DNA from: Limonium bicolor
Lineage: Eukaryota; Streptophyta; Magnoliopsida; Caryophyllales; Plumbaginaceae
Assembly (NCBI GenBank): GCA_023374045.1
Contig: CM041779.1
Span: forward strand, 273,853,258 to 273,917,257
Length of the DNA stretch: 64,000 nucleotides
Direction of reading: 5' to 3'
Every line of letters begins with the position of its first letter. Position 1 is the first letter of the stretch. Of the stretch, positions 12,045 to 22,985 are shown one piece after another. Both the position numbers and the translations under genes were made by a program. Under the pieces are notes generated by a model. It did no database searches. It was not told the DNA's origin and saw only the letters and a list, made by a program, of their open reading frames with translations.

Positions 12045-12440
12045 GGCATGTCCGAACTTCGGTCTGACCTTGGAAGTTCGGACATGCCCTTCTGCGCTTT
12101 AATTTTCTGAAGTTTTCGCTATGTCCGAACTTCCGTCCGAGCTTTGAAGTTCGGACACTGCCTTCTGTATTCTCTGATTTTGCCTCGACTTGTGTCCGAA
12201 CATTGATGTCCGGACACAAGTTCGGACTTTGCGCGTGTCTGATTTCCGAAGAACAGCCGAACATCTGTCCGATCTTTGATGTTTGGACACCTCTGTCTCT
12301 ACTACTGTTTTAATGTTCGACCTGTGTCCAAACTTCGTAGTTCGGACACATGTTCAGACATCTGTCTGTTTTCGACTTCTGAGTCTCGACTTGTGTCCGA
12401 ACATTGATGCCCGGACACAAGTTCGGACATGGTACTGTTT
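12045..12440 (+). repeat. Inverted-repeat cluster, TGTCCGAAC type (5' LTR)
   Basis: The first pair is perfect over 16 bases: GGCATGTCCGAACTTC (12045-12060) faces GAAGTTCGGACATGCC (12073-12088) across 12 bases. At least four more pairs follow, with TGTCCGAACTTC/AAGTTCGGACA near 12121 and 12150, CTTGTGTCCG/CCGGACACAAG near 12188-12220, and similar ones to 12430. The cluster is CpG-rich. Confidence 0.85.
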
Positions 12441-12784
12441 TGACCATAACTTGCTCGTTTGAGCTCTGTTTTGACTTCCGTTTGCGGGGTTGGATTCCCC
12501 TTCTGATTTCCAAGCCATCTATGTGCTTTCTGGTGCCTTGGTGCACATATGCTTATCTGTATTTAAGCTTCTGTTTTGGGACCTAGTTATCTCTGCGTCT
12601 GAGCCTTTGGATGGCTGGTTTCGCTGTCTCGTAGCGCGCTATGTTGGATCCTTCTGTTCACGGGTGATGTTCCCCGTTCTGTTCACGGGTGTTTTCACCT
12701 GTTTTGTTTACGAGTGAGGTTTCCTCATTCTGTTCACGAGCTTGATGCTTGTTCTGTCTGTATACTGTGATCGCTAGTGTCCCG

Positions 12785-12910
12785 CTCTGTTTTCTGCTTC
12801 TGTCTGCTTCTGACTCTGTTTAGTCCTCTATTGTATGTACTTCTGTTCTGTTTTCTGCTTCTGTCTGCTTCTGACTCTGTTTAGTCCTCTATTGTATGGA
12901 CTTCTGTTTT
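12785..12910 (+). repeat. Tandem duplication private to the 5' LTR
   Basis: A segment of about 65-70 bp (CTGTTTTCTGCTTCTGTCTG ... ATTGTATG) occurs twice in a row here and once in the 3' LTR at 19682-19750. LTRs are identical when an element inserts, so the change happened after insertion. Confidence 0.75.
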
Positions 12911-13373
12911 GTTTTCTGACATGCTTATGGATTCCTTGCGACTCCTTCTGTTTTGACATTATTCTATAAAATGTTTTGAGCATGCTGGTTGATGAAGTTT
13001 GTCATCTATTGGGCATAGTGGTGTGCTCATTCCCCTACTTCATCTAACATTGTAGATTGATCAGCGAGGGTCACTTTGCTCAGCTCTGGAGTTTAGTTTA
13101 TTTGTTATTTCGTCCTTGGTGACTTTGTATTTGAATTTGAGCCTTTAGGCCTCTTCAGTTAGCTCTTGCTTTTGATATTCGTTTTGGTGGGTTCTGTTAT
13201 TACTTTGGGATGTTACGACATCATTTTGGTTTGTACTTTATTCAAGTATTCATTTGGGCCTTATTTGATTATCTGTTTAAGTCTGTTTATTAGAGCTTTG
13301 CGTTATTATGTAATAATACGCGGCGTGTAATACCCCTAACTCCTAGGCCAGTGTTTGGGGGTGTTACATTTAG

Positions 13374-13389
13374 TGGTATCAGAGCCAGG
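13374..13389 (+). promoter_or_regulatory. Primer-binding site of the chromovirus
   Basis: TGGTATCAGAGCCAGG starts five bases after the 5' LTR. It is complementary to the 3' end of plant initiator methionine tRNA, the usual primer for Tekay/Del and many other LTR elements. Confidence 0.9.
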
Positions 13390-13480
13390 TTTCTAATCTG
13401 CTGGGATTTTAAGTTAGCCAGTCAGTCGGAAACGTCAGTGTTAGTGTCTGAGTCTAACTGCCTGCTGTTGGACTTTCAGA

Positions 13481-14644
13481 ATGCCGCCAAGAAGAGCAAC
13501 GAACCCTCCAGGAAATGTTGCTGATGCTGTTCAGCAGTTCATGACGCAGCTCATGCAGACCATGGCTGCAGGGGGTGGACCAGCTGGAGGAGGACCAGCT
13601 GGGGCGGATGCTGGAGGCCGAAATGTGAAAGCGCTTCAGGAATTCATGAAGCTGAAGCCGCCGTCGTTCGATGGGGCAGGAGACCCCCAGGAGGCCAGTC
13701 ATTGGTTGACTGAGGTCGAGGATTTGCTGCGTGTGATGGGCTCTAAGGAGGAGCAGAAGGTGGACTTCGCCACCTTTCTTTTCAAAGCCGAAGCCAAGGA
13801 GTGGTGGAGGTCAGTGATGGGCAGATTCCCACAGCCTTGGACGTGGGAGCAGTTCACTGGGGAGTTCAATAAGCAATTCTACCCCGACGTCTATAAGGAC
13901 CAGCGTATCTTGGAGTATAACCGACTATGCCAGGGTCGGGATATGAGTGTGGAGGAGTACGTCAGGAAGTTCATCAGCCTGTCGAAGTTTGCACCTGAGC
14001 CTGACGAGCATAGGAAGGCCAGGAAGTTTGAGAGTGGCTTGAGGCCTGATATCCGTTCTGCTGTGACGCCTCTGCGTCACAAGACCTTCAGGGACGTAGC
14101 TGATGTCACCCTGTTGGTAGAGGCTGACTTGAGAGGTCGCCAGTCTGGAGGGAAGGACCAGAAGAGGAAGCAAAGGTCCGACGAGAGCGACAGGAGGGAT
14201 CAGTCTGCTTCTCAGAAGAAGCAGTCTACTGGAGATCGAGCTGGAGACCGCTCTGGGGACCGTTCGCGAGATAGAGGTGGTTCGTCTTCGTCAGCTCCTG
14301 CTCCGAAGTGTCAGGTCTGTGGCAAGTTTCACAGAGGTCAGGACTGCTACAGGAAGTCTGGAGCCTGCTTCAAGTGTGGGTCCATGGGGCATAGGATAGC
14401 TGACTGCCCTCAGGCCGAGAGGAGCAAGGGTAGCTCTGGAGGTAGAGCTGGTGAGTCTGCTTCAGGGTCCAGAGATCGAGACCGGGCTGAGCAGAAGAAG
14501 CCCCAGGGCCAGGCCAGAGTGTACGCGATGGCTGGAGAGAGAGACCGATCGACTGACAGAGTTGTCACAGGTATTCTCCAGCTGTCTTCTCGTTCTGTTT
14601 TCTGCTTGTTTGACTCTGGAGCCACCCACTTTTTTTTCTGTTGA
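13481..14644 (+). CDS. gag: Gag with start of protease (chromovirus)
   Basis: A 387-codon frame starting MPPRRATNPP, 92 bases after the PBS. Residues 55-220 are a retrotransposon Gag domain (WLTEVEDLLRVM, AKEWWRSV, FNKQFYPDVYKDQR, FESGLRPDIR). Residues 220-275 are rich in charged residues and serine. Two knuckles follow: CQVCGKFHRGQDC (277-289) and CFKCGSMGHRIADC (296-309). The aspartic protease motif CLFDSGATH begins at 376. Right after it a run of eight or nine T (14629-14637) shifts the frame and gives a stop at 14642-14644, so protease and pol are no longer joined to Gag. Gag packages the RNA into cytoplasmic particles; this one looks complete. Confidence 0.9.
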   Translation: MPPRRATNPPGNVADAVQQFMTQLMQTMAAGGGPAGGGPAGADAGGRNVKALQEFMKLKPPSFDGAGDPQEASHWLTEVEDLLRVMGSKEEQKVDFATFLFKAEAKEWWRSVMGRFPQPWTWEQFTGEFNKQFYPDVYKDQRILEYNRLCQGRDMSVEEYVRKFISLSKFAPEPDEHRKARKFESGLRPDIRSAVTPLRHKTFRDVADVTLLVEADLRGRQSGGKDQKRKQRSDESDRRDQSASQKKQSTGDRAGDRSGDRSRDRGGSSSSAPAPKCQVCGKFHRGQDCYRKSGACFKCGSMGHRIADCPQAERSKGSSGGRAGESASGSRDRDRAEQKKPQGQARVYAMAGERDRSTDRVVTGILQLSSRSVFCLFDSGATHFFFC

Positions 14645-16469
14645 GTTAGTGGGTGAGCTCGGTTTGCCTATTGTGCCTCTGGGTGTTGAGCTGTGTGTGC
14701 ATAGTCCATTAGTTAGAGACTCTTCTATGCTTTTGAACTCTGTTTGTAAAGATAGTCCTGTGTTAGTCAGAGATAGGACTCTGTGTGCTAACCTCATCCC
14801 TATGGAGATGTCTACTTTTGATGTGATTTTGGGCATGGATTGGCTTGCTGCACACCATGCCCACATTGATTGTGCTGCTTCGAGAGTCACCTTTGAGGAG
14901 CCGGGTCAGCCCCGTCTAGTTGTAGCAGGGAATGGACTCCCGTGCTTGCCGCCAGTGATTTCAGCCATGCAGGCGTTTCGTTTCTTGAGGAAATGATGCC
15001 AGGGATATCTGTGCTACATCCCTGAGGTTCGCAAGGATGTGAAGTTGGAGGACATTCCAGTGGTCAGAGACTTCCCAGATGTGTTCCAGGATGATGTGCC
15101 TGGGCTTCCCCCTGTCAGAGAGGTGGAGTTCTCGATCGAGCTCGCACCTGAGACTCAGCCGATTTCTAAGGCCCCATACCGCATGGCGCCTGCTGAGCTT
15201 AAGGAGTTGAAGGTTCAGTTGCAGGAGTTGTTGGACAAGGGCTTCATTCGCCCTAGTGTGTCGCCTTGGGGAGCGTCAGTGTTATTTGTCAAGAAGAAGG
15301 ACGGTAGCATGCGGTTGTGCATTGACTACAGGGAGCTCAACAAGGTTACCATTAAGAATAGGTATCCTCTCCCACGCATTGATGACTTGTTCGACCAGTT
15401 AGTAGGAGCTAAGGTGTTTTCGAAGATCGATCTGAGGTCCGGTTATCATCAGTTGAGGATTAAGGCAGACGATGTGCCTAAGTCCGCCTTCAGGACTCGT
15501 TATGGACATTACGAGTTCCTAGTGATGCCATTCGGTCTGACGAATGCGCCTTCTGTATTTATGGACATGATGAACCGGGTGTTCAAACCCTTTCTGGATC
15601 AGTTCGTCGTGGTATTTATAGATGACATCTTGGTGTATTCCAAGAGTGCTGAGGAGCACGAGGAGCATTTGAGGACTGTTCTCCAGACTCTGAGGGAGAA
15701 GGAGCTGTACGCGAAGCTGAAGAAGTGTGAGTTCTGGCTGGATCAGGTGGTATTCTTGGGACATGTGGTCTCTAAGGATGGTATCTCCGTGGATCCGGAG
15801 AAGGTTAGGGCTATTACTGAGTGGGCCAGGCCTACTAATGTTGGAGAGATTCGTAGCTTCCTTGGATTAGCGGGCTACTATCGTAAGTTTGTGGAGGGCT
15901 TCTCCAAGCTAGTGATCCCTTTGACTCGTCTACTGCAGAAGGATGTGAAGTTCGAGTGGAGTGAGGCATGTGAGCTGTGTTTTCAGGAGCTGCAGAGGAG
16001 ATTGACATCTGCGCCGATTTTGACCCTTCCAGAGGGTAATGAGGGTCTGGAGGTTTTCTGTGATGCGTCCCATAAGGGACTTGGGTGTGTGCTGATGTAG
16101 CATGGGAAGGTAGTAGCATATGGCTCACGTTAGTTGAAGCCATATGAGAAGAACTATCCGACCCATGACCTGGAGTTAGCTGCTGTTGTGTTTGCCTTGA
16201 AGATTTGGAGGCACTATCTGTATGGAGCAGCGTGCAAGGTGTATACGGACCACAAGAGCCTTAAGTATCTGTTCACTCAGAAGGAGTTGAACTTGAGGCA
16301 GAGGAGGTGGCTGGAGTTGCTGCACGATTACAATCTGGAGATCCTCTACCATCCTGGTAGGGCGAATGTAGTTGCTGATGCGCTCAGTAGGAGGGGTCCG
16401 TCTGGGACCGGTTGTGCTTTGTCTGGTGTGCAGAGGTCTGCTCTCGAGTTACAGCGTATGGGAGTCTAG
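14638..16469 (+). pseudogene. pol: Protease end, reverse transcriptase and RNase H (chromovirus pol)
   Basis: The frame resumes just after the T run with SVELVGELGLPIVPLG and the protease flap-side motif DVILGMDWL. A TGA at 14994-14996 follows FRFLRK. RT occupies about 15180-15780: [57 protein letters not shown] and the active site [11 protein letters not shown] (residues 193-203 from 15039). RNase H follows with [26 protein letters not shown] and ADALSRR. Two TAG stops (16098-16100 and about 16131-16133) lie inside RNase H and a third ends it at 16467-16469. All three replace what is probably CAG. The catalytic residues visible are kept, so decay is recent. Confidence 0.9.
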
Positions 16470-17288
16470 GTCGTCCGTCCAGAGAGGTCTGGGATGTTAG
16501 CAGCGCTGCAGGTTCAGCCTACCTTGATCGACCGGATCAAGGCCAGTCAGGAGCTCGATGTCAGTTTGTGTAAGATCAGAGAGAGCTTGTCTGCTGGTCA
16601 GGAGTCCGAGTTCAGAGTTTCAGAGGATGGCTGCCTGAGGTTCAGAGACCGTGTTTGTGTGCCTGCAGATGACGCCTTGAGGCGGGAGATTATGCAGGAG
16701 GCTCATGGAGCTCCATACTCGGTACACCCAGGAGGTGTGAAGATGTATCGGGACCTACGTGAGACATTCTGGTGGAGTAACATGAAGAGGGACATTTCTA
16801 ATTTTGTATCCACATGTCAGACCTGTCAGCAGGTCAAAGCTGAGCATCAGAGACCAGCTGGGTTGCTTCAGCCTCTTCCCGTTCCGGAGTGGAAGTGGGA
16901 GAGCGTCGGTATGGACTTCGTTATGGGACTGCCTAAGACTCCGAGGGGTTTTGATGCAGTCTGGGTGATCGTGGACCGGCTCACGAAGAGCGCTCACTTC
17001 TTGCCTGTCAGGAAGACCTTCAGTTTGCATCGCTTGGCTCAGTTGTACGTGGATGAGATAGTGCGTCTGCACGGTGTTCCAGTTTCGATTGTGCCTGACA
17101 GAGATCCGCGTTTTGTGTCCAGATTCTGGCAGAGTTTGCACCAGGCAATGGGGACGAGGTTGTCTTTCAGTTCAGCTTATCATCCTCAGTCAGATGGTCA
17201 GACAGAGAGGACGAATCAGGTCCTTGAGGACATGCTCAGAGCATGTGTGTTGGACTTCGGGGGCAGTTGGATCAACACGTTGCATTGA
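16470..17288 (+). pseudogene. pol: Integrase, zinc-binding and catalytic core (chromovirus pol)
   Basis: Same frame as RT, separated by the TAG at 16467. From the Met at 16494, residues 71-111 hold the HHCC zinc domain (H71, H78, CQTCQQ at 108-113). The DDE core shows D141 (GMDFVMGLP), D202 (VPDRDPRF) and E238 (DGQTERTNQ), the D-D-35-E spacing of Ty3/gypsy integrases. A one-base loss near 17267, in the codons after DFGGSW, throws the frame out and gives a stop at 17286-17288. Integrase inserts the cDNA in the nucleus; this copy cannot make it whole. Confidence 0.9.
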
Positions 17289-17953
17289 TAGAGTTTGCTT
17301 ATAATAATAGCTTTCAGACCAGTATCGGGATGGCTCCGTTTGAGGCCTTGTATGGCAGGAGATGCAGGTCACCCATCTGTTGGGATGATCTGAAGGAGAG
17401 AGCCGTGATTGGCCCAGACATAGTTCAGGATGATGTGGGCAAGATTCAGTCTATTAGAGAGCGCTTGCTTGTGGCTCAGAGTCGTCAGAAGAGTTACGCC
17501 GATCAGAGGAGACGACCTCTAGAGTTTGAGGTGGGCGATCATGTGTATCTGAAGGTTTCTCCAGTTCGTGGAGTTGTTCGGTTTGGGAAGAGAGGCAAGC
17601 TTAGCCCTCGCTTTGTGGGTCCTTTTGAGATCCTGGAGAGGATCGGACCGGTTGCCTATCGTTTAGCGTTGCCATCGTCGTTGGCTGGAGTCCACAGTGT
17701 CTTTCATGTGTCTATGCTGAGGAAGTATATTCCGGACCCATCTCATGTGATTGACTTCAGTCCGCTTCAGTTGAGGGAGGACTTCACGTTCGAGGCAGTT
17801 CCTTCAAGGATTTTAGTGCGGGATGTCCGCAAGCTCAGGAGTAAGACCATGCCCTTGGTGAAGGTGCAGTGGTCGGGTCAGTCAGAGGAGGAGGCGACCT
17901 GGGAGGTCGAAAGCGAAGTGCGCTCCAAGTTCCCCGCCCTTTTCGAGCAGTAG
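17268..17953 (+). pseudogene. pol: Integrase C-terminus with chromodomain (chromovirus pol)
   Basis: The rest of integrase continues in the shifted frame: DQHVALIEFAYNNSFQ, FEALYGRRCRSPICWDD, the GPY/F-like segment SPRFVGPFEILERIGPVAYR, and HVSMLRKYIPDPSHV. The last 50 residues (DVRKLRSKTMPLVKVQW, EEATWEVE) form a chromodomain of the Tekay/Del type, which in characterised chromoviruses guides insertion to marked chromatin. The stop TAG is at 17951-17953, 45 bases before the 3' LTR. Confidence 0.9.
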
Positions 17954-17981
17954 GTATGTTTTAATTTTGAGGACGAAATTC

Positions 17982-17998
17982 TTTTAAGGGGGAGGTGA
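17982..17998 (+). promoter_or_regulatory. Polypurine tract of the chromovirus
   Basis: TTTTAAGGGGGAGGTGA directly precedes the TG of the 3' LTR, the place where plus-strand priming occurs. Confidence 0.85.
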
Positions 17999-20199
17999 TG
18001 TTATAACCCAAGATTCGGTTATATATTTTATTTCGTTACAATGATTCGTTAAGTTGGTCCATTCTGAATTTAGGATGTGGAGGTCCTTATTAAAGAAGTT
18101 GGGGACGGGGAGGTCTTTTCCCCATCCGTTTTATTTTCTGGTGAGTTAACCTCATATTAATTCTTAACCTATTTTATTCCATATCCTCTTAATTACTCTC
18201 TTTCTAAACACGTTCTCACGATCATTTACACTCCTCTCTTCATCGTTCTTCTCTCCCTCTCTCAAGCTTCTTCTCTGTGGATCGATCTGCTGTGCTGGGT
18301 TGGAGATTCGAGTGCTGCAGGTTCTTCGTTGTCTTGCTGTCCTCTTCGCAGTCAGGTTTGTATGTCGTTTGGTAGCGTTGTTACTCAGTTTGGAGAACTC
18401 CTCAAATCCCTAATTCCCTTCTCTGCAATCTGATTGTAATCAGTGAATTTCGCGACGTTCTCTGTCGATATCTACTGCTGTTGACGTGCTCTGCGAATCC
18501 ATAGACAGTTTCAGGTGAGAATTGTATTTCAGTTCAAACTGCAGTTTCAGTTTCAGGGTTAGGTTTGCGTTTCTGAATTGGCATTGTTCTGCGTTTGTGG
18601 TTGTTCAGAATTCTGGAATTTCTTTTGGGTTATCTTGCTGTGACGTGGTCGATTGCTCTGTTTCGGATTCGGGATTCTCTGCTGTTCAGATCGTGTTTCG
18701 TCTCTGCTGTAATTGAGGTAGGTGGCTGATGGATTCGATTAGTGTGTTCGGCCTTGGGGAGTTTCGTTCCGGTTCTGAATTCGGATTGCGTTCTGTCTTG
18801 GATTGTGATTGTGAACTGTCTGTTTAACGTCGTTTTAATGCCTACAAACCCCCAAGGTGTTTTCTGAAAACTTATAATGTTTTGACAATGTTTTGATGCC
18901 TCTGTCTGTGTGAGAATCGCTTCTGCCTTCTGAGTTTTTCGGCATGTCCGAACTTCGGTCCGACCTTGGAAGTTCGGACATGCCCTTCTGCGCTTTAATT
19001 TTCTGAAGTTTTCGCTGTGTCCGAACTTCCGTCCGAGCTTTGAAGTTCGGACACAGCCTTCTGTATTCTCTGATTTTGCCTCGACTTGTGTCCGAACATT
19101 GATGTCCGGACACAAGTTCGGACTTTGCGCGTGTCTGATTTCCGAAGAACGTCCAAACATCTGTCCGATCTTTGATGTTCGGACACCTCTGTCTCTACTA
19201 CTGTTTTAATGTTCAACCTGTGTCCGAACTTCGTAGTTCGGACACATGTTCGGACATCTGTCTGTTTTCGACTTCTGAGTCTCGACTTGTGTCCGAACAT
19301 TGATGCCCGGACACAAGTTCGGACATGGTACTGTTTTGACCATAACTTGCTCGTTTGAGCTCTGTTTTGACTTCCGTTTGCGGGTTTGGATTCCCCTTCT
19401 GATTTCCAAGCCATCTATGTGCTTTCTGGTGCCTTGGTGCACATATGCTTATCTGTATTTAAGCTTCTGTTTTGGGACCTAGTTATCTCTACGTCTGAGC
19501 CTTTGGATGGCTGGTTTCGCTGTCTCGTAGCGCGCTATGTAGGATCCTTCTGTTCACGGGTGATGTTCCCCGTTCTGTTCACGGGTGTTTTCACTTGTTC
19601 TGTTTACGAGTGAGGTTTCCTCGTTCTGTTCACGAGCTTGTTGCTTGTTCTGTCTGTATACTGTGATCGCTAGTGTCCCGCTCTGTTTTCTGCTTCTGTC
19701 TGCTTCTGACTCTGTTTAGTCCTCTATTGTATGGACTTCTGTTCTGTTTTCTGACATGCTTATGGATTCCTTGCGACCATCTGTTTTGACATTATTCTAT
19801 AAAATGTTTTGAGCATGCTGGTTGATGAAGTTTGTCATCTACTGGGCATAGTGGTGTGCTCATTCCCCTACTTCATCTAACATTGCAGATTGATCAGCGA
19901 GGGTCACTTTGCTCAGCTCTGGAGTTTAGTTTATTTGTTATTTCGTCCTTGGTGACTTTGTATTTGAATTTGAGCCTTTGGGCCTCTTCATTAGCTCTTG
20001 CTTTGTGATATTATTTTTGTGGGTTCTGTTATTACGTGGGATGTTACGACATCATTTTGGTTTATACTTTATTCAAGTATTCATTTGGGCCTTATTTGAT
20101 TATCTGTTTAAGTTTGTTTATTAGAGCCTTGCGTTATTATGTAATAATACGCGGCGTGTAATACCCCTAACTCCTAGGCCAGTGTTTGGGGGTGTTACA
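17999..20199 (+). repeat. 3' LTR of the chromovirus
   Basis: 2201 bp, TG...CA ends, followed by the target duplication ATTTC at 20200-20204. It is collinear with the 5' LTR apart from the 65-70-bp duplication and small changes. It carries the same TGTCCGAAC inverted-repeat cluster at 18944-19330. Confidence 0.95.
18944..19330 (+). repeat. Inverted-repeat cluster, TGTCCGAAC type (3' LTR)
   Basis: Same row of facing pairs as in the 5' LTR. GGCATGTCCGAACTTC faces GAAGTTCGGACATGCC near 18944-18987. The second pair here has a GTGTCC/GGACAC arm where the 5' LTR has mismatches, so some arms are better preserved here. Confidence 0.85.
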
Positions 20200-20204
20200 A
20201 TTTC

Positions 20205-21541
20205 ACCCCAAAAACATAAACCAGAAAACTCCAAAAAAGAAAATTGCCATTCAGTCACAACATCACCCGTCACCACCTCATACAATCACCCCTTCATAGA
20301 AAATTCCACCATCAAAAACAAAAGGGACATTCAAAAGGTTTGTTGAATAAACCCCGAAACAATACTGGTGGCAATCTGAGTTTAGGATCGATAATGTTTA
20401 TTTCCCTTGTTTAAATGCGTGAACAAGTCTCTAAGTGAAAATTGTGTGAGAGTGTCTTGAGTGGTAAAACCAAGAGAGAATGAGCATGTCATTTTTACAC
20501 GACTCCAGTAAGACTACATTCAAAAGTATGGCAAACAGTATAACTCCGATCGAATGAGATCATTTGAAAATTTACTCTTAGACCTGTGAAAAGTAACAAA
20601 GAACGGATACACAACTCTTAGGGATGATGAAGCACCTAGGTTCAGCACCACATGGCCAAAATCTCGTGAACCCTGACGTTATACCCTAGGCACCCCCGCT
20701 AAGCTTATCATACATTTCCCCTTTTTCAATACATTTAAAGCTCCACAAAACAAGCCAACCAAATATGAATAACCGACCTGGTGACCAAAGGAAGCAAGGA
20801 GCCTGACTTCTATATAGCAACTTCACAAGTCCAAAGAAGTAAGACAACCACCGGCATGACGAAATGATCCGCAAATGGTCCCAAAGTGACACAGGATCCA
20901 AAAAGCTCACATAAAAAACAGCTCTTAGAATCCAAAACGGGAACCACAAGAACCCCGAAAGAAAAAAAGACACAAGGCAAATCTGAAAGGCCCGAAAGAA
21001 GTCCAAATAACAACACAAAAAAGAGAGAGAGAATGATGCAAAGGACAACTCCAAAGTCTAAAGTTCCAAGCTCACCAGCAAGATCATCACAAAGTGGCCA
21101 AACAACTTCAAGACAAGAAGAGGCGAATCTGAAGGAAGGAGCAAGTTGCAGCTTTGGTCACCCTTATAGCTCCACATATTCCAAACATTCCTCTATGGTC
21201 CCACTGTCATTCATCACACCTCATGGCCACGTTATCAACTTTAAAGACTTTCGACTTAATAGTTGTGTATCCAATCAAGTGAAAGTAACAGATCGAAGGC
21301 GTAAGTCAAACAAATATCAAATTTAATGATTAAGACATTATGACCGAAAGGAAAGGATGAGTGCAAATGCTAGACATATCGAGTGTAGATAGGAAAAGCA
21401 CCACAGCAAATGAGATCCTGACCCTGTGAGAGTGAGACTTGTTTCACGTAGTTAATCAAAGAAGATACTAGGGGCAATTGATCGTCCCGATCGATTGCCA
21501 CAAACTCTAAGGCTTAGATTGCCTTAAAGAAAAATATTGGG
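20205..21541 (+). other. Continuation of the Tat-like 3' region
   Basis: No recognised gene. It continues 10687-11097 across the chromovirus. A 146-codon frame at 20886-21326 is lysine/serine-rich with no known domain and is not supported as a gene. Near the end GGGGCAATTGATCG (21471) and GGGGCAATTG (21538) resemble polypurine tracts of Tat/Ogre elements. Confidence 0.5.
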
Positions 21542-21565
21542 GCAATTGTTGGATCCAACAATTGC
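21542..21565. repeat. 24-bp perfect palindrome beside a PPT-like GGGGCAAT
   Basis: Both halves read GCAATTGTTGGA from their outer ends, centred on GGATCC. The T at 21547 begins TGTTGGATCC, a possible LTR start right after ATTGGGGCAAT. Whether this is a true LTR boundary cannot be shown because no matching end was found. Confidence 0.6.
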
Positions 21566-21675
21566 AATAGCAACACCGATTGAAGCCTAAGAGCTTAAAG
21601 CCCGAAAGCTTAAAGCCCAAGCCAAAAAGCTCAAAGTCTCCCACAAACTTCAAACACCTACACATCATACATCCT

Positions 21676-21893
21676 CAGGCCCGTTCTAAGCCCTACCTCC
21701 ACATCATACAGGCCCGTTCTAAGCCCTACCTCCACATCAAACATCTTCAGGCCCGTTCTAAGCCTTACCTCCACTTCAAAAAAATTCAGGCCCGTTCTAA
21801 GCCCTACCTCCAGATCACATATCCTCAGGCCCATCCTAAGCCCTACCTCCACATCATACATTCTCAGGCCCGTCACAAGCCATAACCCTTCTC
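21676..21893 (+). repeat. 39-bp minisatellite
   Basis: Six units of AGGCCCGTTCTAAGCCCTAC plus CTCCACATCA and a variable tail. One unit is 33 bp. The period is a multiple of three, so it translates as repeated QARSKPYLHI, but there is no sign that this is a protein. Confidence 0.8.
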
Positions 21894-21954
21894 TACATTC
21901 TTTTAGGCCCATGATAAGACCTAACTAATCTCTACATCATACACTTAACTCATC

Positions 21955-22360
21955 TCTACATAGTATCATCCTTAGGCTCGTCATAAGACCTAGAATCATC
22001 CTTAGGCTCATCATAAGACCTAGAATCACCCTTAGGCTCGTCATAAGACCTAGAATCACCCATCGGCTCGTCATAATACCTAGAATCACCCTTAGGCTCG
22101 TCATAAGACCTAGAAACATCTTTAGGCTTGTCATAAGACCTAGAATCACCCTTAGGCTCGTCATAAGACCTAGAATCATCCTTAGGCTTGTCATAAGACC
22201 TAGAATCACCCTTAGGCTCGTAATAAGACCTAGAATCACCCTTAGGCTCGTAATAAGACCTAAACTCATCCTTAGGCTCATCATAAGACCTGGAAACATC
22301 CTTAGGCTCGTCATAAGACCTAGAAACATCTTTAGGCTCGTAGTAAGACATAGTATCACT
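21955..22360 (+). repeat. 30-bp minisatellite
   Basis: Thirteen or so contiguous units of 30 bp, each CTTAGGCTCGTCATAAGACC plus TAGAATCACC, with a few point changes. The same unit recurs in inverted orientation at 63640-64000. Frames stay open on the minus strand because the period is a multiple of three. Units touch each other, so it is not a CRISPR array. Confidence 0.9.
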
Positions 22361-22770
22361 CTTTTAGGATTCATCATATGACATATCTGCTTTCACAAAC
22401 GCATTGCATCATAAAGCATTCATCTCATTCATATAGGCACGCCATAAGCCCTACCTGCATTATCCAGGCGCGTCACAAGACCTGATGATGAAGAAGTTGG
22501 CGAGGTGATGGCAATAAATCCTCCTGTGTTATGTCAACTTATTTTGGGATGAACGAATGGTGGGTGATGGCAATAAGTCCCCCAGGGTTTTTACCAGGAG
22601 TTATCCCTGCAACCGGCTTGGGGGGAAATGGTAATAAGTCCCTAATGAGTCCAGCCAGGAGCAACGGCACGAGTTTTGGTCCCCAGAAGCATCCGAGCAT
22701 CATCAGCATCATTAGCATCATCAACATCGTTAGCATTATTCCCACATCTACATATCATCTTATCTTTTCT
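22361..22770 (+). repeat. Spacer with ATC/AGC triplet run between arrays
   Basis: Holds GATGGCAATAAGTCC repeated three times (22507, 22567 and 22629 in variant form) and an imperfect ATCATCAGCATC run at 22688-22740. The inverted match is at 63260-63600, including 'ggtccccagaagcatccgag' (22679-22698). Confidence 0.65.
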
Positions 22771-22985
22771 TTTAGGTAGTCGACACCTTAGAATAGTCTG
22801 ACATTACTTCATTTCACTTTTAGGTAGTCGACGCCTTAGAATAGTCTGACATCACATCATTTTTTACTTTTAGGTAGTCGACGCCTTAGAATAGCTCGAC
22901 ATCACTTCACTTCACTTTTAGGTAGTCAGTGCCTTAGAATAGCTCGACATCGTTTTCCTTTTATGGCATAGGTAGTAAGCGCCTT
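22771..22985 (+). repeat. About 49-bp tandem repeat before the PPT
   Basis: Five units beginning TTTTAGGTAGTCGACGCC, then TTAGAATAGTCTGACATC, at 22771, 22819, 22869, 22918 and 22969. The inverted match lies at 63059-63245. Confidence 0.8.

Larger units (their letters stand above)
11098..13368 (+). repeat. 5' LTR of the chromovirus
   Basis: 2271 bp, TG...CA ends. It is about 70 bp longer than the 3' LTR because of a tandem duplication at 12785-12910 of the segment holding TCTGCTTCTGACTCTG and TTTAGTCCTCTATTGTATG. It carries the TGTCCGAAC inverted-repeat cluster at 12045-12440. ATTTC precedes it. Confidence 0.95.
11098..20199 (+). mobile_element. Nearly complete Tekay/Del-like chromovirus (Ty3/gypsy)
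   Basis: The element has two LTRs (TGTTATAACCC...GGTGTTACA), an initiator-Met-type primer-binding site, Gag, protease, RT, RNase H, integrase and a C-terminal chromodomain in Ty3/gypsy order, and a polypurine tract. ATTTC flanks it at 11093-11097 and 20200-20204. The two LTRs differ by scattered substitutions, small indels and one tandem duplication, so the insertion is fairly recent. Pol is broken: a T-run frameshift, stops at 14994-14996, 16098-16100, near 16131 and 16467-16469, and a one-base deletion near 17267. Any movement would need proteins from another copy. Placement in Tekay/Del rests on LTR length, PBS and the chromodomain style. Confidence 0.95.

Noticed and set aside
20886..21326. 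146-codon Lys/Ser-rich frame in the Tat-like 3' region
   Set aside because: Low complexity and no homologous domain recognised; not enough to call a gene.
21955..22360. Regular 30-bp direct repeats resembling a CRISPR array
   Set aside because: Units touch each other without unique spacers, and the setting is a plant retrotransposon.
21937..22377. Long open frames on the minus strand of the 30-bp array
   Set aside because: The period is a multiple of three and no stop lies in the unit, so several frames stay open by chance.
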